From: Candidatus Geothermarchaeota archaeon
GTDB taxonomy: Archaea; Thermoproteota; Nitrososphaeria; Geothermarchaeales; JDFR-13
Length of the DNA stretch: 64,000 nucleotides
NCBI GenBank assembly: GCA_015523545.1
Contig: WAKB01000012.1
Coordinates: 1-64,000, forward strand
Reading direction: 5' to 3'
Below the pieces are notes generated by a model. The model was not told where the DNA came from. It did not search any database and was given only the letters and a program-made list of their open reading frames with translations. Shown one piece after another: positions 8,422 through 17,400 of the stretch. Both the position numbers and the translations under genes were made by a program. Each line of letters starts with the position of its first letter. Positions within the stretch are counted from its first letter, which is position 1.

Positions 8422-9600
8422 TTGGAGATTAAGGGGCTGAACAGGGAGGTAGCGCTAATCATAGCCGCCGTATTCCTATACTTCACATCTCTCGGCGGCA
8501 TAGGCTCGGTCATATCCCGTTTCAGCCGTGAACTGGGTGCGGCCACGTTTGAGACGGGGCTAATATTCTCGCTGGGCCCCATGATAGGTGTGCTGACCAG
8601 GCTCCCCACAGGTGTCCTCGCGGATAGGTATGGGAGTAAATACTTCATGATGCTTGGCGGGATGGCTGTAACCATATCTGCACTCTACGCCTCAACAGTC
8701 TCGAGTCCACAGGAGGTTTATGTAGTGAGGGCTCTACAGGGCCTCTCAATGGGACTATTCATCTCTGCATCGATAGCGGCTGTATCGATATATGGATACA
8801 TAGAGTATCTAAGGCAGCTCCTATCATATAGGGCTGCCGTGATCTCCCTATCAGCATTGATAGGCCCCCTAATAGCCACCAGCTTCGTGGATCTATATGG
8901 CTATGCAGCGGCCTTCTACCTCCTAGCAGTCTTCGGCATATCATCAATCGTAGCCTCGGCACTACTCCCTGATAAGAAGCTCTACCGTGGGCGGGGCTCC
9001 GCACCCAGGGTCCTAGAGGTGATTAGGAACGGGGTTGTGGCCACCCTACTAATCCTACCCCTAGTGAATGGCGGGGTCTTCTTCGCCCTGAACAGCCTAC
9101 TACAGGACCATGTATATACACTTGGCCAGCCATCGATCACGATCGGTAAAGCACTATTTGTGGCCGGGCTTACAGGCCTGGTCTCACGGCTATACGCCGT
9201 CAAGCTCATAGACAGGATAGGCTCAGTATCTACACTATCACTAGGAGTGGTGCTGGAGGCCGTGGGTATGATTATACTCATCCCATGGAATGGAGAGCTT
9301 ATACAGCTACTCATCGCCATGGGCATGTTTGGATGGGGGATTGGACTCACAGTCCCCAGTGGACAGTACATCCTCCTTAGCAACGTGGCTGAGGACACTA
9401 GGAACACGGCCACGGCCTTCTACGCGACGGGCTTCGACATAGGGGGAACAGCTGGAGTCATAGGATTCTCATACATAGCTGGTGAGATGGGTTTCAACGC
9501 GTCGTATATGGCTATGGCAATTATACTCTTCGCCGCCAGCGCTACTCTCTACACCCTCCTCAGAATGGCTTGTAGAGCTAGGGCGACCACCTCCTCCTGA
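8422..9600 (+). CDS. Major facilitator superfamily transporter
   Basis: 392 residues with about 12 membrane helices. The MFS loop 2-3 signature '[18 protein letters not shown]' (G-x-L-a-D-R-x-G-x-k) follows helix 2. The second half has the usual repeat starting near residue 205. Substrate unknown. The start is TTG at 8422: no ATG or GTG occurs in frame between the TATA box and helix 1. The last 23 bp overlap antisense with the end of the DUF255 gene, so neither gene can have a terminator between them. Confidence 0.82.
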   Translation: MEIKGLNREVALIIAAVFLYFTSLGGIGSVISRFSRELGAATFETGLIFSLGPMIGVLTRLPTGVLADRYGSKYFMMLGGMAVTISALYASTVSSPQEVYVVRALQGLSMGLFISASIAAVSIYGYIEYLRQLLSYRAAVISLSALIGPLIATSFVDLYGYAAAFYLLAVFGISSIVASALLPDKKLYRGRGSAPRVLEVIRNGVVATLLILPLVNGGVFFALNSLLQDHVYTLGQPSITIGKALFVAGLTGLVSRLYAVKLIDRIGSVSTLSLGVVLEAVGMIILIPWNGELIQLLIAMGMFGWGIGLTVPSGQYILLSNVAEDTRNTATAFYATGFDIGGTAGVIGFSYIAGEMGFNASYMAMAIILFAASATLYTLLRMACRARATTSS

Positions 9601-11623
9601 GCTGGTAGACCTCCCTATGGAAATCCTCCAGGCTGGTGACCGGCTCCCTACATGTGTATCCCTGGCAGACGTAGATCTTGGGTGGGTCAGCAACAAGCAT
9701 ATCCTTCACATAGCCAATACTGGGGGGCTCGTCAGAAATGAAGTGGACAACATGGAAGGGTAGGTAGCTCCTCAGAACGGCCCTAAGCTCATCAGAACCT
9801 CTCCTGGCATCCACAATAACCTCGCCACCACCTGTAAGGGCATATGCAACGTCTAGGACTAGGTAGGGAGCAGCCTCGGGATTCCCCTCTATGTTTGGGA
9901 GCGATGTCTTGAGTACTTCCAATGCCAGGTCCCATAGATGATCCTCGCCGGTGAGGCGTGACAGCCTCATCAACTCATGTATAGCCAGTGAGAGGCCTCC
10001 TGGATAGGGCCCGTCAAATACCTCGATATTCGGGTGGGGCACGTCACCAGCATCTATGGGGGTATGTAGGAATATCCCTAGATCCCTATCGTAGAAGTTC
10101 TTCACCAGCTCATCAGAAGCCTCCAATGCATAGCCTAGATACTCCTCCCTCGAGGTAGCCATGTATAGCTCGTTAAACATGTAGATCAGGGAGGCGTAGT
10201 CGTCGAGGAGGGCCTTGACACCGGGCTCCCCATCTATATATACATGCCTAAGACCATCCACCCATAGCCTATCCCTGATGAACCCAGCTACATCCACCGC
10301 AAGTGAGACCATATCCTCACTACTCAGCACCCTCCCGGCATAGGCGAGGGCCCCAGCTACGTAGCCGTTCCAGTCGGCCAGTATCTTTGTATCCGTGTTT
10401 GGCCTGACCCTCTCCTCCCTAGCCTTAAATAGTAGCCGCCTAACCTCTCCGAGGGTGGATAGGAACTCCTCCAGCTCCATACCAAGCTCCCTAGCCTTAT
10501 CCTCCCACCTCCTACCGGGGTATAATATGTTGTAGCCCAGCCTCCTCCCCGTCGCCTCATCCAGATAGTTCCCCTCCTCGGAGATGTTGAAGACCTTCTC
10601 GGCGAAGCCATATAGATCGCCTAGGACACTCCTCAGCTCATCGGCGCTCCAGACGTAGAAACGCCCCTCCATCCCCTCAGACTCTGCATCCAATGCGCTG
10701 TAGAATGCCTCGCCGCTCCACATCTCACGCCTCAGGAAGCCCACTATCTCATCTATAGTCTCCCGATATACCCAGTCACCAGTCAGCTGGTAGGCCTCTG
10801 TATAGACCCTGAGCATCCATGCCTGGTCATATAGCATCTTCTCGAAGTGTGGTAGCTTCCACTTAGCGTCGGTGGAGTATCTATGTAGCCCGCCTCCCAC
10901 CTGGTCATATATCCCGCCGAACCTTATCGCATCTATAGTCTTGATGACCATCTCTAGGAGGTGGTGCTCCTCCTCCAGCCAGTATAGACGGAGTAGGAAG
11001 AGGAGTCTATGAGGGTTTGGGAACTTTGGGGCCTGGCCGAAGCCTCCATAGATAGGGTCATATGTATGGGAGAGCCTCCTCATCAGCTCATATACGATCC
11101 CCCTGTCCAGCTCCTTATAGACACCTCCCACGTTGAAGAGCGGCGACTGCAACGCGTTGCTCACCAGGGACTCGGCATATCTAAGTATCTGGCCACGGTC
11201 GGTCCTCCAGAGCTTCTCGACACGCTCGGCGAGCTCTATAAGTGTCTGCTTAGGGAGGTAGGTGGCCACGAAGAAGGGCTTCTTATCAGGCGTCAACAGC
11301 ACCGTCAATGGCCAGCCCCCACTCCCGAGAACGGCCATCGCATACTTCATATAGATGCTGTCGACATCGGGCCGCTCCTCCCTATCAACCTTTATCGGTA
11401 TGAATACCCTGTTGATGACCCGTGCTACCTCTGGGTCCATGAAGCTCTCCCGGTTCATGACGTGGCACCAGTGGCAGGTGTAGTAGCCGATGCTGAGGAA
11501 GATTGGCTTGTCCTCCTCCCGTGCCCTCCTAAAGGCCTCCTCACCCCATGGATACCAGTCTATAGGGTTGTCTGCATGCATCCTTAGATATGGGCTCTTC
11601 TCCCTAGCCAGTCTATTCGGCAT
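9578..11623 (-). CDS. Thioredoxin-domain protein, DUF255/YyaL (SSP411) family
   Basis: 681 residues, the normal length of COG1331. The N-terminal domain (about 1-160) is thioredoxin-like with '[15 protein letters not shown]' (CxxC) and '[13 protein letters not shown]'. The remainder is an alpha/alpha toroid like those of N-acylglucosamine epimerases and glycoside hydrolases, with '[30 protein letters not shown]'. The biochemical role of the family is not established; a redox-linked or sugar-processing function is proposed. It is cytosolic, monocistronic and convergent with the MFS gene. Confidence 0.88.
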   Translation of the reverse strand: MPNRLAREKSPYLRMHADNPIDWYPWGEEAFRRAREEDKPIFLSIGYYTCHWCHVMNRESFMDPEVARVINRVFIPIKVDREERPDVDSIYMKYAMAVLGSGGWPLTVLLTPDKKPFFVATYLPKQTLIELAERVEKLWRTDRGQILRYAESLVSNALQSPLFNVGGVYKELDRGIVYELMRRLSHTYDPIYGGFGQAPKFPNPHRLLFLLRLYWLEEEHHLLEMVIKTIDAIRFGGIYDQVGGGLHRYSTDAKWKLPHFEKMLYDQAWMLRVYTEAYQLTGDWVYRETIDEIVGFLRREMWSGEAFYSALDAESEGMEGRFYVWSADELRSVLGDLYGFAEKVFNISEEGNYLDEATGRRLGYNILYPGRRWEDKARELGMELEEFLSTLGEVRRLLFKAREERVRPNTDTKILADWNGYVAGALAYAGRVLSSEDMVSLAVDVAGFIRDRLWVDGLRHVYIDGEPGVKALLDDYASLIYMFNELYMATSREEYLGYALEASDELVKNFYDRDLGIFLHTPIDAGDVPHPNIEVFDGPYPGGLSLAIHELMRLSRLTGEDHLWDLALEVLKTSLPNIEGNPEAAPYLVLDVAYALTGGGEVIVDARRGSDELRAVLRSYLPFHVVHFISDEPPSIGYVKDMLVADPPKIYVCQGYTCREPVTSLEDFHREVYQLRRRWSP

Positions 11624-11751
11624 CTCACGGGCACCATGGATATATCGGTGTTATCCCCCTATATTCAGGGGTATATTCCCCTCCCCAGACTGTAGCCCAG
11701 GTATATGTTTTATATGCTTGGGGAGCCTGGGAAGAATAATATTTATCAGAT

Positions 11752-12021
11752 GTGAAGAATAGGGATGTGGTGGGGGTGGTAGGGGTGGTTAGGCAGGAGG
11801 TATCAGTAGATATTATAGATGTTAAGGAGGTGGATGGCCACTATAAGGTCAGGGTGAGGATAACCAAGGATGGTAAGACGAGGGAGCTCGACATACCAAA
11901 GATGGTTAAGAAGCCCCAGCTGGTGAGGCATGAGATCCAGGACGACTACCTAGTAATCAAGTTTATAGATGACTCCGGGGAGGGGATCTGTAGCTGCTGC
12001 ATCCTACTTACAGACATCTAG
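11752..12021 (+). CDS. Small unknown protein with C-terminal Cys cluster
   Basis: About 89 residues, basic, mostly beta by eye ('HYKVRVRITKDGKTRELDIPKM'), ending in 'GEGICSCCILLTDI' with three Cys close together that could bind a metal or cluster. I do not recognise a family. The start is uncertain: GTG at 11752 gives the longest frame, but the TATA-like 'atatttat' near 11738-11745 suggests transcription starts after it and that GTG 11767 or 11770 is used. The stop overlaps that of the convergent gene through CTAG. Confidence 0.6.
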   Translation: MKNRDVVGVVGVVRQEVSVDIIDVKEVDGHYKVRVRITKDGKTRELDIPKMVKKPQLVRHEIQDDYLVIKFIDDSGEGICSCCILLTDI

Positions 12022-12473
12022 GCCTCAACAGGCCTAAGCCTAAGCTCCACGTAGAAGTGGCTTGGTAAGCCGGGGAAGTACTCGGGGCTTATCTCACCTA
12101 TTGAGAACCTCTCACTAATTGAGTATACAGCTACATATTCATCCCCACTCCTAACCATGACTATCCTCCCGGTCTCGATCTCGAGTATCAGCCTATTACC
12201 ATCCATCCTGAGATCGATTATCCTATACCTATGCTTCTCCAGGTAGTCGCCCAGCCCCCTTACCTGCCTGATCACTAAATATCTATCCTCGGTACTGACG
12301 TTGTACTCACCCACCCATTCAAACCCGGCTAGGCCCGGGGGCATACCAGCGTCGTTTATATACATGTTCCCAACCAGCCTCGGCTCAACATTTCTTAGGA
12401 GAGATGAGACGACTATTGCCAAGGCGATTGCTAGTACCAGGCCTATGACTATGGGCTTCGCCACATCCCTCAT
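12018..12473 (-). CDS. Membrane-anchored unknown protein
   Basis: 151 residues with one N-terminal hydrophobic helix (about 8-26, 'PIVIGLVLAIALAIVVSSLL') that works as signal anchor or uncleaved signal; the remaining 120 residues are outside and beta-rich. No family recognised. It starts one base after the stop of the degenerate ATPase gene upstream and so belongs to the minus-strand operon that begins with the GlcD-like oxidase. Confidence 0.6.
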   Translation of the reverse strand: MRDVAKPIVIGLVLAIALAIVVSSLLRNVEPRLVGNMYINDAGMPPGLAGFEWVGEYNVSTEDRYLVIRQVRGLGDYLEKHRYRIIDLRMDGNRLILEIETGRIVMVRSGDEYVAVYSISERFSIGEISPEYFPGLPSHFYVELRLRPVEA

Positions 12474-12474
12474 C

Positions 12475-13572
12475 TCAGAGCCTCCTTGGGAAGCCGGCCG
12501 TCCTGGTTAGGAGTAGGGCTAGGTCCTGATATTTAACTATCCTCACACCCATCCTGGCCAGCTCCCTGATATGTCTATTGCTAGCAACACCTATATCAAC
12601 CCCTACACCAGTCATCGAGGGGTAAGACTCGAAGAGCCTCTTCTCAGCCTTCTCACCAGTGAGTATCCTGAAGAGGTATTTACCGCCTGAGGAGTCTCCC
12701 ACCCCTATGGTCAGCCTATCGATATATGCGAAGCGTATAGGCTCAGATATATGGACGTCCCTCTCGTAGCCCGGTATCCTCATACCCCCCACTATACCCT
12801 CCAACGCCTTCCTGAGGAGGTATGTATAGCCTGCATACTTCTCGGGATCCCCAGTGCCTATAAACCTCCTCCAGATGTAGAGCCTAGTCAGGGGGTCCCT
12901 AACCATGTATACGCCACGCCTCCTGCCGACCTTCACGAGTAGGCCCCTCCTGACCAGCCTGTTGATATACATTCCTACACCGGGCCCGAGGATCCTGGCC
13001 AGCCTACCCACACCCCTATAGAGCGTCATGTAGTAGAGGATGTACCTCTCATTACTATCCCTAAGCATGTATGGGTCCGGTGAGTAGCCGTCCAACCCCA
13101 TTTTAATGACCATGGCCGCGGTGGGGCTACCCTCCGAGAGGAAGGCCTCCCTAGACAGTGGATTCCCCAGCTCGGACAACCCGGCCTCGTCGATGATGTC
13201 TCCACGTACACCCATCTTCTCAACCGCCTCCCTATAGAGCTCCCACTCCCCGATCATGAGTATAGAGCCACTCCTCTCCAGGATCCTGTAGTATGCCTCT
13301 CTCCCACGGGGGTATAGGCGGTAGAGCATGTGTAGATTGGCCACCAGTATATCGTCCCTACCAGTTATCCTCTCCACAAGCCTGTCGATCATGGTTGATG
13401 GGTATCTATAAACCGCATCCCTCATATCGATGCCTGGAAGGCCTAGTAGCTCCAGGAGTGCAGACTGGTCTATCGATGGGGGTATATATACCGCCCTGGG
13501 GCCCGAGCCTAGCCGGCTCTTGAGATGCCTCCTTATCTTTGAGAGATACTTCTCGAAGCCCTCTAGACTCAT
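12475..13572 (-). CDS. Degenerate archaeal ATPase with winged-helix and nuclease-like C-terminus
   Basis: 365 residues with the order of archaeal STAND/AAA ATPases of the ATPase_2 plus DUF234 type. In the N-terminal half the Walker A loop is absent: where G-x-x-x-x-GK should be it reads 'AVYIPPSIDQSALL'. 'DDILVANLHMLYRL' and 'GSILMIGEWELY' sit where Walker B and sensor 1 are expected. Residues about 195-245 form a winged helix ending in 'GVYMVRDPLTRLYIWRRF', the usual Y-x-v-x-D-P-l-x-r-x-W signature. The C-terminal 90 residues resemble the DUF234 domain. It overlaps the Fe-S gene by 4 nt, so it is part of the GlcD operon. Nucleotide binding is unlikely; a DNA-binding or regulatory role is inferred. 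Confidence 0.5.
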   Translation of the reverse strand: MSLEGFEKYLSKIRRHLKSRLGSGPRAVYIPPSIDQSALLELLGLPGIDMRDAVYRYPSTMIDRLVERITGRDDILVANLHMLYRLYPRGREAYYRILERSGSILMIGEWELYREAVEKMGVRGDIIDEAGLSELGNPLSREAFLSEGSPTAAMVIKMGLDGYSPDPYMLRDSNERYILYYMTLYRGVGRLARILGPGVGMYINRLVRRGLLVKVGRRRGVYMVRDPLTRLYIWRRFIGTGDPEKYAGYTYLLRKALEGIVGGMRIPGYERDVHISEPIRFAYIDRLTIGVGDSSGGKYLFRILTGEKAEKRLFESYPSMTGVGVDIGVASNRHIRELARMGVRIVKYQDLALLLTRTAGFPRRL

Positions 13573-13844
13573 CTGGCTGGGGACACCTCCGCAACCCTCC
13601 TCCTAGCCCTAAGGATTACATCAACTATTGGGACGTTACTTGGACACTCGGATTCACAGGCCCTGCATAGGAGGCATGTGTAGAGGGAGACTTCAAGAGT
13701 CTTGGTGAGGACACCGTTGATGAGCACCTCCCTGGCCGCCCACACCCTCCCCCTTGGGCCTAGGGTACGGTCGCCCGTCTCGATATATGTGGGGCATACA
13801 TATTCGCAGAATCCGCAGTAGCTACACTTCTCATATCCATACAT
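13569..13844 (-). CDS. Small two-cluster ferredoxin-like protein, GlcF/LutA N-domain type
   Basis: 91 residues with two 4Fe-4S motifs: 'CSYCGFCEYVCP' (from residue 7) and 'CLLCRACESECP' (from about 57). This is the N-terminal ferredoxin half of glycolate-oxidase/heterodisulfide-reductase-type Fe-S subunits; the CCG domains normally following are absent and the next gene is the unrelated ATPase-like protein. Its ATG lies one base after the stop of the GlcD-like gene, so it is the obvious electron acceptor for that flavoprotein, passing electrons to quinone or another carrier. Confidence 0.8.
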   Translation of the reverse strand: MYGYEKCSYCGFCEYVCPTYIETGDRTLGPRGRVWAAREVLINGVLTKTLEVSLYTCLLCRACESECPSNVPIVDVILRARRRVAEVSPAR

Positions 13845-13845
13845 T

Positions 13846-15216
13846 CTAGACCACCTTGCCTGGGTTCAGTATATTCCTAGGGTCGAAGAGCCTCTTGATC
13901 CCCCTCATAATATCAAGGGCCTTAGGTCCTCTACGCCTGAGGCTACGCATCAAAGCCCTCTTCTTCACGATCCCTATCCCATGCTCACTACTCACCACCC
14001 CGTCATATTCGAGGGCAATATCCATGATCCTCTCACCTACACGGTATAGACGCTCCATATCCTCGTGGCTCGCCCACATAGTGGGGTGTATATTACCGTC
14101 ACCCACGTGACCAGCTAGGCCGTAGCTTATCCCCTCCTCCTCTAGGAGCCTGACTATCCTTGGAAGGGCCTCCGGTAGCCTAGACGGTGGAACGGATACG
14201 TCCTCGATGTATATGACGGGGTCGCCTCCAGTCTTCTCCACAGCCTCATCGATCAATACGGGGTAGAAGCCCCGCCTAACCTCGTAGATACCCATCTCCT
14301 CTGCCTCCGCCATCGAGTCTGCATGGGCAACTATCTCCCCACCACCCATCCTTATGATCTCCATCGCCTTCTCAGCCTCACCCGAGAGTCCTACGAGTAG
14401 CATATCTCCATCCCCCTCAGGTGCTCTCCTTCCATAGCTCCTAACCTTGGCAACGGTGTTCCTATCGACGAATTCTAGTATGCTCAGGTCGAGCCCCGAG
14501 GACCTAAGCCGGATAACCGTCTCTACGAGACGATCTAGGGAGTCGTAGAGCGCAGCTATAGTGGCGAGGTCCCCCTGTAACGGCGCCAGCCTCAGGACCA
14601 CACCCACGACTATGGCTAGTGTCCCCTCACTACCAACTATGAGCCTAACCAGGTCATAACCCTCACGGCTCTTAAGGGTCTTATAGCTAAGCCTGAGTAG
14701 GCTCGCCTCCTCGTCGGGCAGGACGAGATCAAGGCCTAGTACCCAGTCCCTCATCAAGCCATATTTAAAGCCCCTAAGACCACCGGCACCGGTAGACACA
14801 GCACCTCCCACTGTTGCAGTCTTTATACTCGCAGGGTCTATGGGGAAGAACATGCCGCTACCGGCTAGCTCCATATTCACCTCTACCAGCCGGATCCCAG
14901 GCTCTACATATATGTATCCATCGCCGGGGGAGGACTCCAAAACCCTCCTCATACGTATCATGCTCATGACTACGCCTCCCTGTGGGATGGAGGAGCCTGT
15001 CAACTCGCTGCTCCCACCCTGTGGATATAGAGGTGTACCCGTCTCGTAGCAGTAGTTGACGACCCTCCTAACATCCTCAACCGTCTCGGGGTAGACAACA
15101 GCATCTGCCTCCCCCCTTAGGTAGGCCGCGTCACGGGTGTGGAGGCTCAGGATGAATGGATCTCTTGATACCTTTGAACCGCCCAGCATCCTACGGAGAT
15201 CCTGGTAAATGTCCAC
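13846..15216 (-). CDS. FAD-linked oxidase, GlcD/D-lactate dehydrogenase family
   Basis: 456 residues. The N-terminal FAD-binding_4 domain shows 'ETVEDVRRVVNYCYETGTPLYPQGGSSELTG' and 'TATVGGAVSTGAGGLRGFKYG'; the C-terminal FAD-oxidase_C domain shows 'YGLAGHVGDGNIHP' and the final 'SSEHGIGIVKKRAL' and 'NPGKVV'. It oxidises a 2-hydroxyacid (glycolate, D-lactate or a relative) with transfer of electrons to the adjacent small Fe-S protein. Soluble or peripheral. It starts at GTG 15216 and heads an operon of four genes. Confidence 0.88.
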   Translation of the reverse strand: MDIYQDLRRMLGGSKVSRDPFILSLHTRDAAYLRGEADAVVYPETVEDVRRVVNYCYETGTPLYPQGGSSELTGSSIPQGGVVMSMIRMRRVLESSPGDGYIYVEPGIRLVEVNMELAGSGMFFPIDPASIKTATVGGAVSTGAGGLRGFKYGLMRDWVLGLDLVLPDEEASLLRLSYKTLKSREGYDLVRLIVGSEGTLAIVVGVVLRLAPLQGDLATIAALYDSLDRLVETVIRLRSSGLDLSILEFVDRNTVAKVRSYGRRAPEGDGDMLLVGLSGEAEKAMEIIRMGGGEIVAHADSMAEAEEMGIYEVRRGFYPVLIDEAVEKTGGDPVIYIEDVSVPPSRLPEALPRIVRLLEEEGISYGLAGHVGDGNIHPTMWASHEDMERLYRVGERIMDIALEYDGVVSSEHGIGIVKKRALMRSLRRRGPKALDIMRGIKRLFDPRNILNPGKVV

Positions 15217-15359
15217 CCCGGCTCACTAATACATAATTATAGGCCGGCCCCAGAATTGATTAACCCACAGCCAATAGTACAGTGGCGTCAAAATTATCTA
15301 TATCTCCGAGTAATAACGGTGGCATAGGGCTTAGATGAGTTCGTGAAGGGTGTTTAGAT

Positions 15360-15806
15360 ATGATTGAGAGGCAGCGGCTAACCCTCATAGTGGCGATGAT
15401 CGCGGCTCTCGCAATATTGGTCTACATCACGTTGGAGCTTGGGACGGGAGGCGGTATATCGGTGGAGGATCCCTACTTTACAGCTACCCCCGACGGTGGA
15501 GGAGTATTCATGATTATTAGGAACGGTCTGGACAAGGAGATATGCCTTGTGGGGGCTAGGCTCCCAGACTATCCCGATGCAAAGGTCACTCTACACGAGA
15601 CCGTGAGTAGCGGTGGGGTTGAGATGATGAGGCCTGTCGATAGGATATGTGCCTCCCCTGGCGGGGAGATAAGGCTTGAGAGGGGAGGCTACCACATAAT
15701 GTTTAAAGGTGCCCGCGTAGCCGATGAGGATAGGCTCCGCGTCATACTCATATTCGACGACGGATCAGAGGTTGAGGTAGAGGCGGTGAAGAGGCTGACG
15801 ATCTAG
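15360..15806 (+). CDS. PCu(A)C-type copper chaperone
   Basis: 148 residues with an N-terminal hydrophobic anchor (about 7-26) and an outside cupredoxin-like domain. The copper motif is exact: His79, then ten residues to Met90, twenty-one to His112, and Met114 (H-x10-M-x21-H-x-M). PCu(A)C proteins bind Cu(I) outside the membrane and deliver it to the CuA site of heme-copper oxidases. That fits the CuA-domain protein at 32441 in this window. Monocistronic; its stop codon shares a CTAG with the convergent MscS gene. Confidence 0.85.
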   Translation: MIERQRLTLIVAMIAALAILVYITLELGTGGGISVEDPYFTATPDGGGVFMIIRNGLDKEICLVGARLPDYPDAKVTLHETVSSGGVEMMRPVDRICASPGGEIRLERGGYHIMFKGARVADEDRLRVILIFDDGSEVEVEAVKRLTI

Positions 15807-16615
15807 GACATCCCCCTCTCATCCTTTATATATACCACCCTCCTCGGGAACGGTATCTCTATACCCTCCCTGTCGAATGCCTCCTTTATCTTCTGCAACA
15901 CCTTCGTCTTGGCTGTGAACCACTGTGGAGTGGGTGCCCAGAACCTGACGGCAAGTATCTGGGCCGAGTCGCCCAGGCTCTCCAGGAATACCTGTGGCCC
16001 GGGCTCCACAAGTGCCAAGGGCTCCTCCTCGATCACACGGTATATGATCTCCCTAGCCCTGTCGACATCATCCCTATATGAGATGCCGATCTTATACTCT
16101 ACCCTCCTGGCTGTGGTCTTGCTGAAGTTCTTTATAATGGTTGTGAAGACCTTCTCATTGGGTATCCTGTGGAAGACGCCGTCCCAGCTAGTTATCCTGG
16201 TGGAGAGAACGTTTATATCCTCCACCACCCCGCCGACGCCCTCCACCTCAACAGGGTCGCCCTCCTTAATCGGCCTGTCGATGTATAGGAAGATACCGCT
16301 CAACAGGTTGGAGACAACCGTCCTACTGGCGAAGCCTATTGCTAGGCCGGCTATACCTCCAGCCACTACTAGGCTGGTCGGGTCTACACCTAGGTTGCCT
16401 AGGAGGCCTAGCACCCCTATGAATATCAGTATATAGAAGACGGTGTTCGATATGCTCTCCGCTATCTTCTTTGGTAGGACGCGTACACCATACCTGTATA
16501 GGAGAACCCTTAGAATAAGCCCCAGTACCACGAAGAACGCTAGGGTGACTACCCCACTGTATAGCTGCTGATAGGTGAAGGGTAGTTGGAAGCCTAGGAT
16601 CTCTATGTTGGACAT
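15803..16615 (-). CDS. Small-conductance mechanosensitive channel, MscS family
   Basis: 270 residues: three N-terminal membrane helices (about 20-42, 58-77, 80-110) of which the third, 'SLVVAGGIAGLAIGFASRTVVSNLLSGIFLYIDRP', is the Gly/Ala-rich pore helix of MscS. It is followed by the beta domain 'IKEGDPVEVEGVGGVVEDINVLSTRI...PNEKVF' and an alpha/beta C-terminal domain. It releases solutes under hypo-osmotic stress. It lies 3 nt downstream of the DUF432 gene, so the two are co-transcribed. Confidence 0.9.
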   Translation of the reverse strand: MSNIEILGFQLPFTYQQLYSGVVTLAFFVVLGLILRVLLYRYGVRVLPKKIAESISNTVFYILIFIGVLGLLGNLGVDPTSLVVAGGIAGLAIGFASRTVVSNLLSGIFLYIDRPIKEGDPVEVEGVGGVVEDINVLSTRITSWDGVFHRIPNEKVFTTIIKNFSKTTARRVEYKIGISYRDDVDRAREIIYRVIEEEPLALVEPGPQVFLESLGDSAQILAVRFWAPTPQWFTAKTKVLQKIKEAFDREGIEIPFPRRVVYIKDERGMS

Positions 16616-16618
16616 GTC

Positions 16619-17329
16619 TCAGTACCCCCTATCCATAATAAACTCCTCGACATGGGCTAAAACAGTGCGGAGTATCCTCGGCTCGACCTGCATCCTCCTC
16701 GTCAACATTCTCTCCGTCTCCAGCGGTATTGGAACCATGTCCTCCGGCTCCTCCCCAGCCCTTATCACCGCTACGTCACACTCCAACGTAACGTCTAGTG
16801 GCGCCGTCACCGCCCTATCACTCTCTGGGGCGTAGAAGATTCGGAATAGGGATGTGGGGACCACTATCCTGTTTAGCGTGACGGGGTGTCTACAGTCACT
16901 CCTGATCCTAAGCTGAACCTCTATCGTGCCCGGCCCCTCCCCTGGGAACATGTATCTACATAGTAGGCCGTCGGCTGGTCTGCCATAGACAGCCATCTTA
17001 GGAGTCCTTAGGGGGAAGACGTCGACATACTCAACCTCCTCGGTGGGGGTAGAGACCGCTATATCGGTGACCACCCTCCTGACAACCTCTATCTCCGCCC
17101 TCGGCCCGACTATGATGGCTGGCTTGATCGGTATCATCACATGCCTGAAGAGACCCAGTATCGGGAGGTAGATCGGTGGTGCTGGGTGTATGAGGAGCCT
17201 ATCTATCCCGGCTAGGAGAACCTCATAACCATTCCTTACATACCTGGGGGGATCCCCATCCCTCAGCTCTATCCTATGCTCGCCAATCGATACTGATGAT
17301 CCCTTGGAAAGCGTCGTGTATAATACCAT
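16619..17329 (-). CDS. DUF432 family protein
   Basis: 236 residues from the ATG I prefer at 17329. An upstream in-frame ATG at 17380 lies inside the shared TATA box and is unlikely to be used. The protein is beta-rich and has 'PAPPIYLPILGLFRHVMIPIKPAIIVGP', and 'FPLRTPKMAVYGRP', which fit the archaeal DUF432 family; function is not known. It lies directly upstream of mscS (3-nt gap), a pairing I recall as recurrent in archaea, which suggests a role with the channel (inference). Confidence 0.65.
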   Translation of the reverse strand: MVLYTTLSKGSSVSIGEHRIELRDGDPPRYVRNGYEVLLAGIDRLLIHPAPPIYLPILGLFRHVMIPIKPAIIVGPRAEIEVVRRVVTDIAVSTPTEEVEYVDVFPLRTPKMAVYGRPADGLLCRYMFPGEGPGTIEVQLRIRSDCRHPVTLNRIVVPTSLFRIFYAPESDRAVTAPLDVTLECDVAVIRAGEEPEDMVPIPLETERMLTRRMQVEPRILRTVLAHVEEFIMDRGY

Positions 17330-17363
17330 CCCCAACCCCTGGCATACTGATTTCTCCCACCAA

Positions 17364-17376
17364 CTATATTTATAAC
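17364..17376. promoter_or_regulatory. Shared bidirectional TATA element
   Basis: 'ctatatttataac' reads as a TATA box on both strands: about 30 nt upstream of ATG 17401 on plus and about 40 nt upstream of ATG 17329 on minus. It decides both starts, excluding the longer in-frame alternatives at 17296 and 17380. Confidence 0.55.
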
Positions 17377-17400
17377 GCATATCCTGGGATTCACAATCCT

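Noticed and set aside
17296-17400. Longer N-terminus of the plus-strand gene at 17401
   Set aside because: It would begin inside the divergent gene and cross the TATA element; the added residues do not look like a domain.
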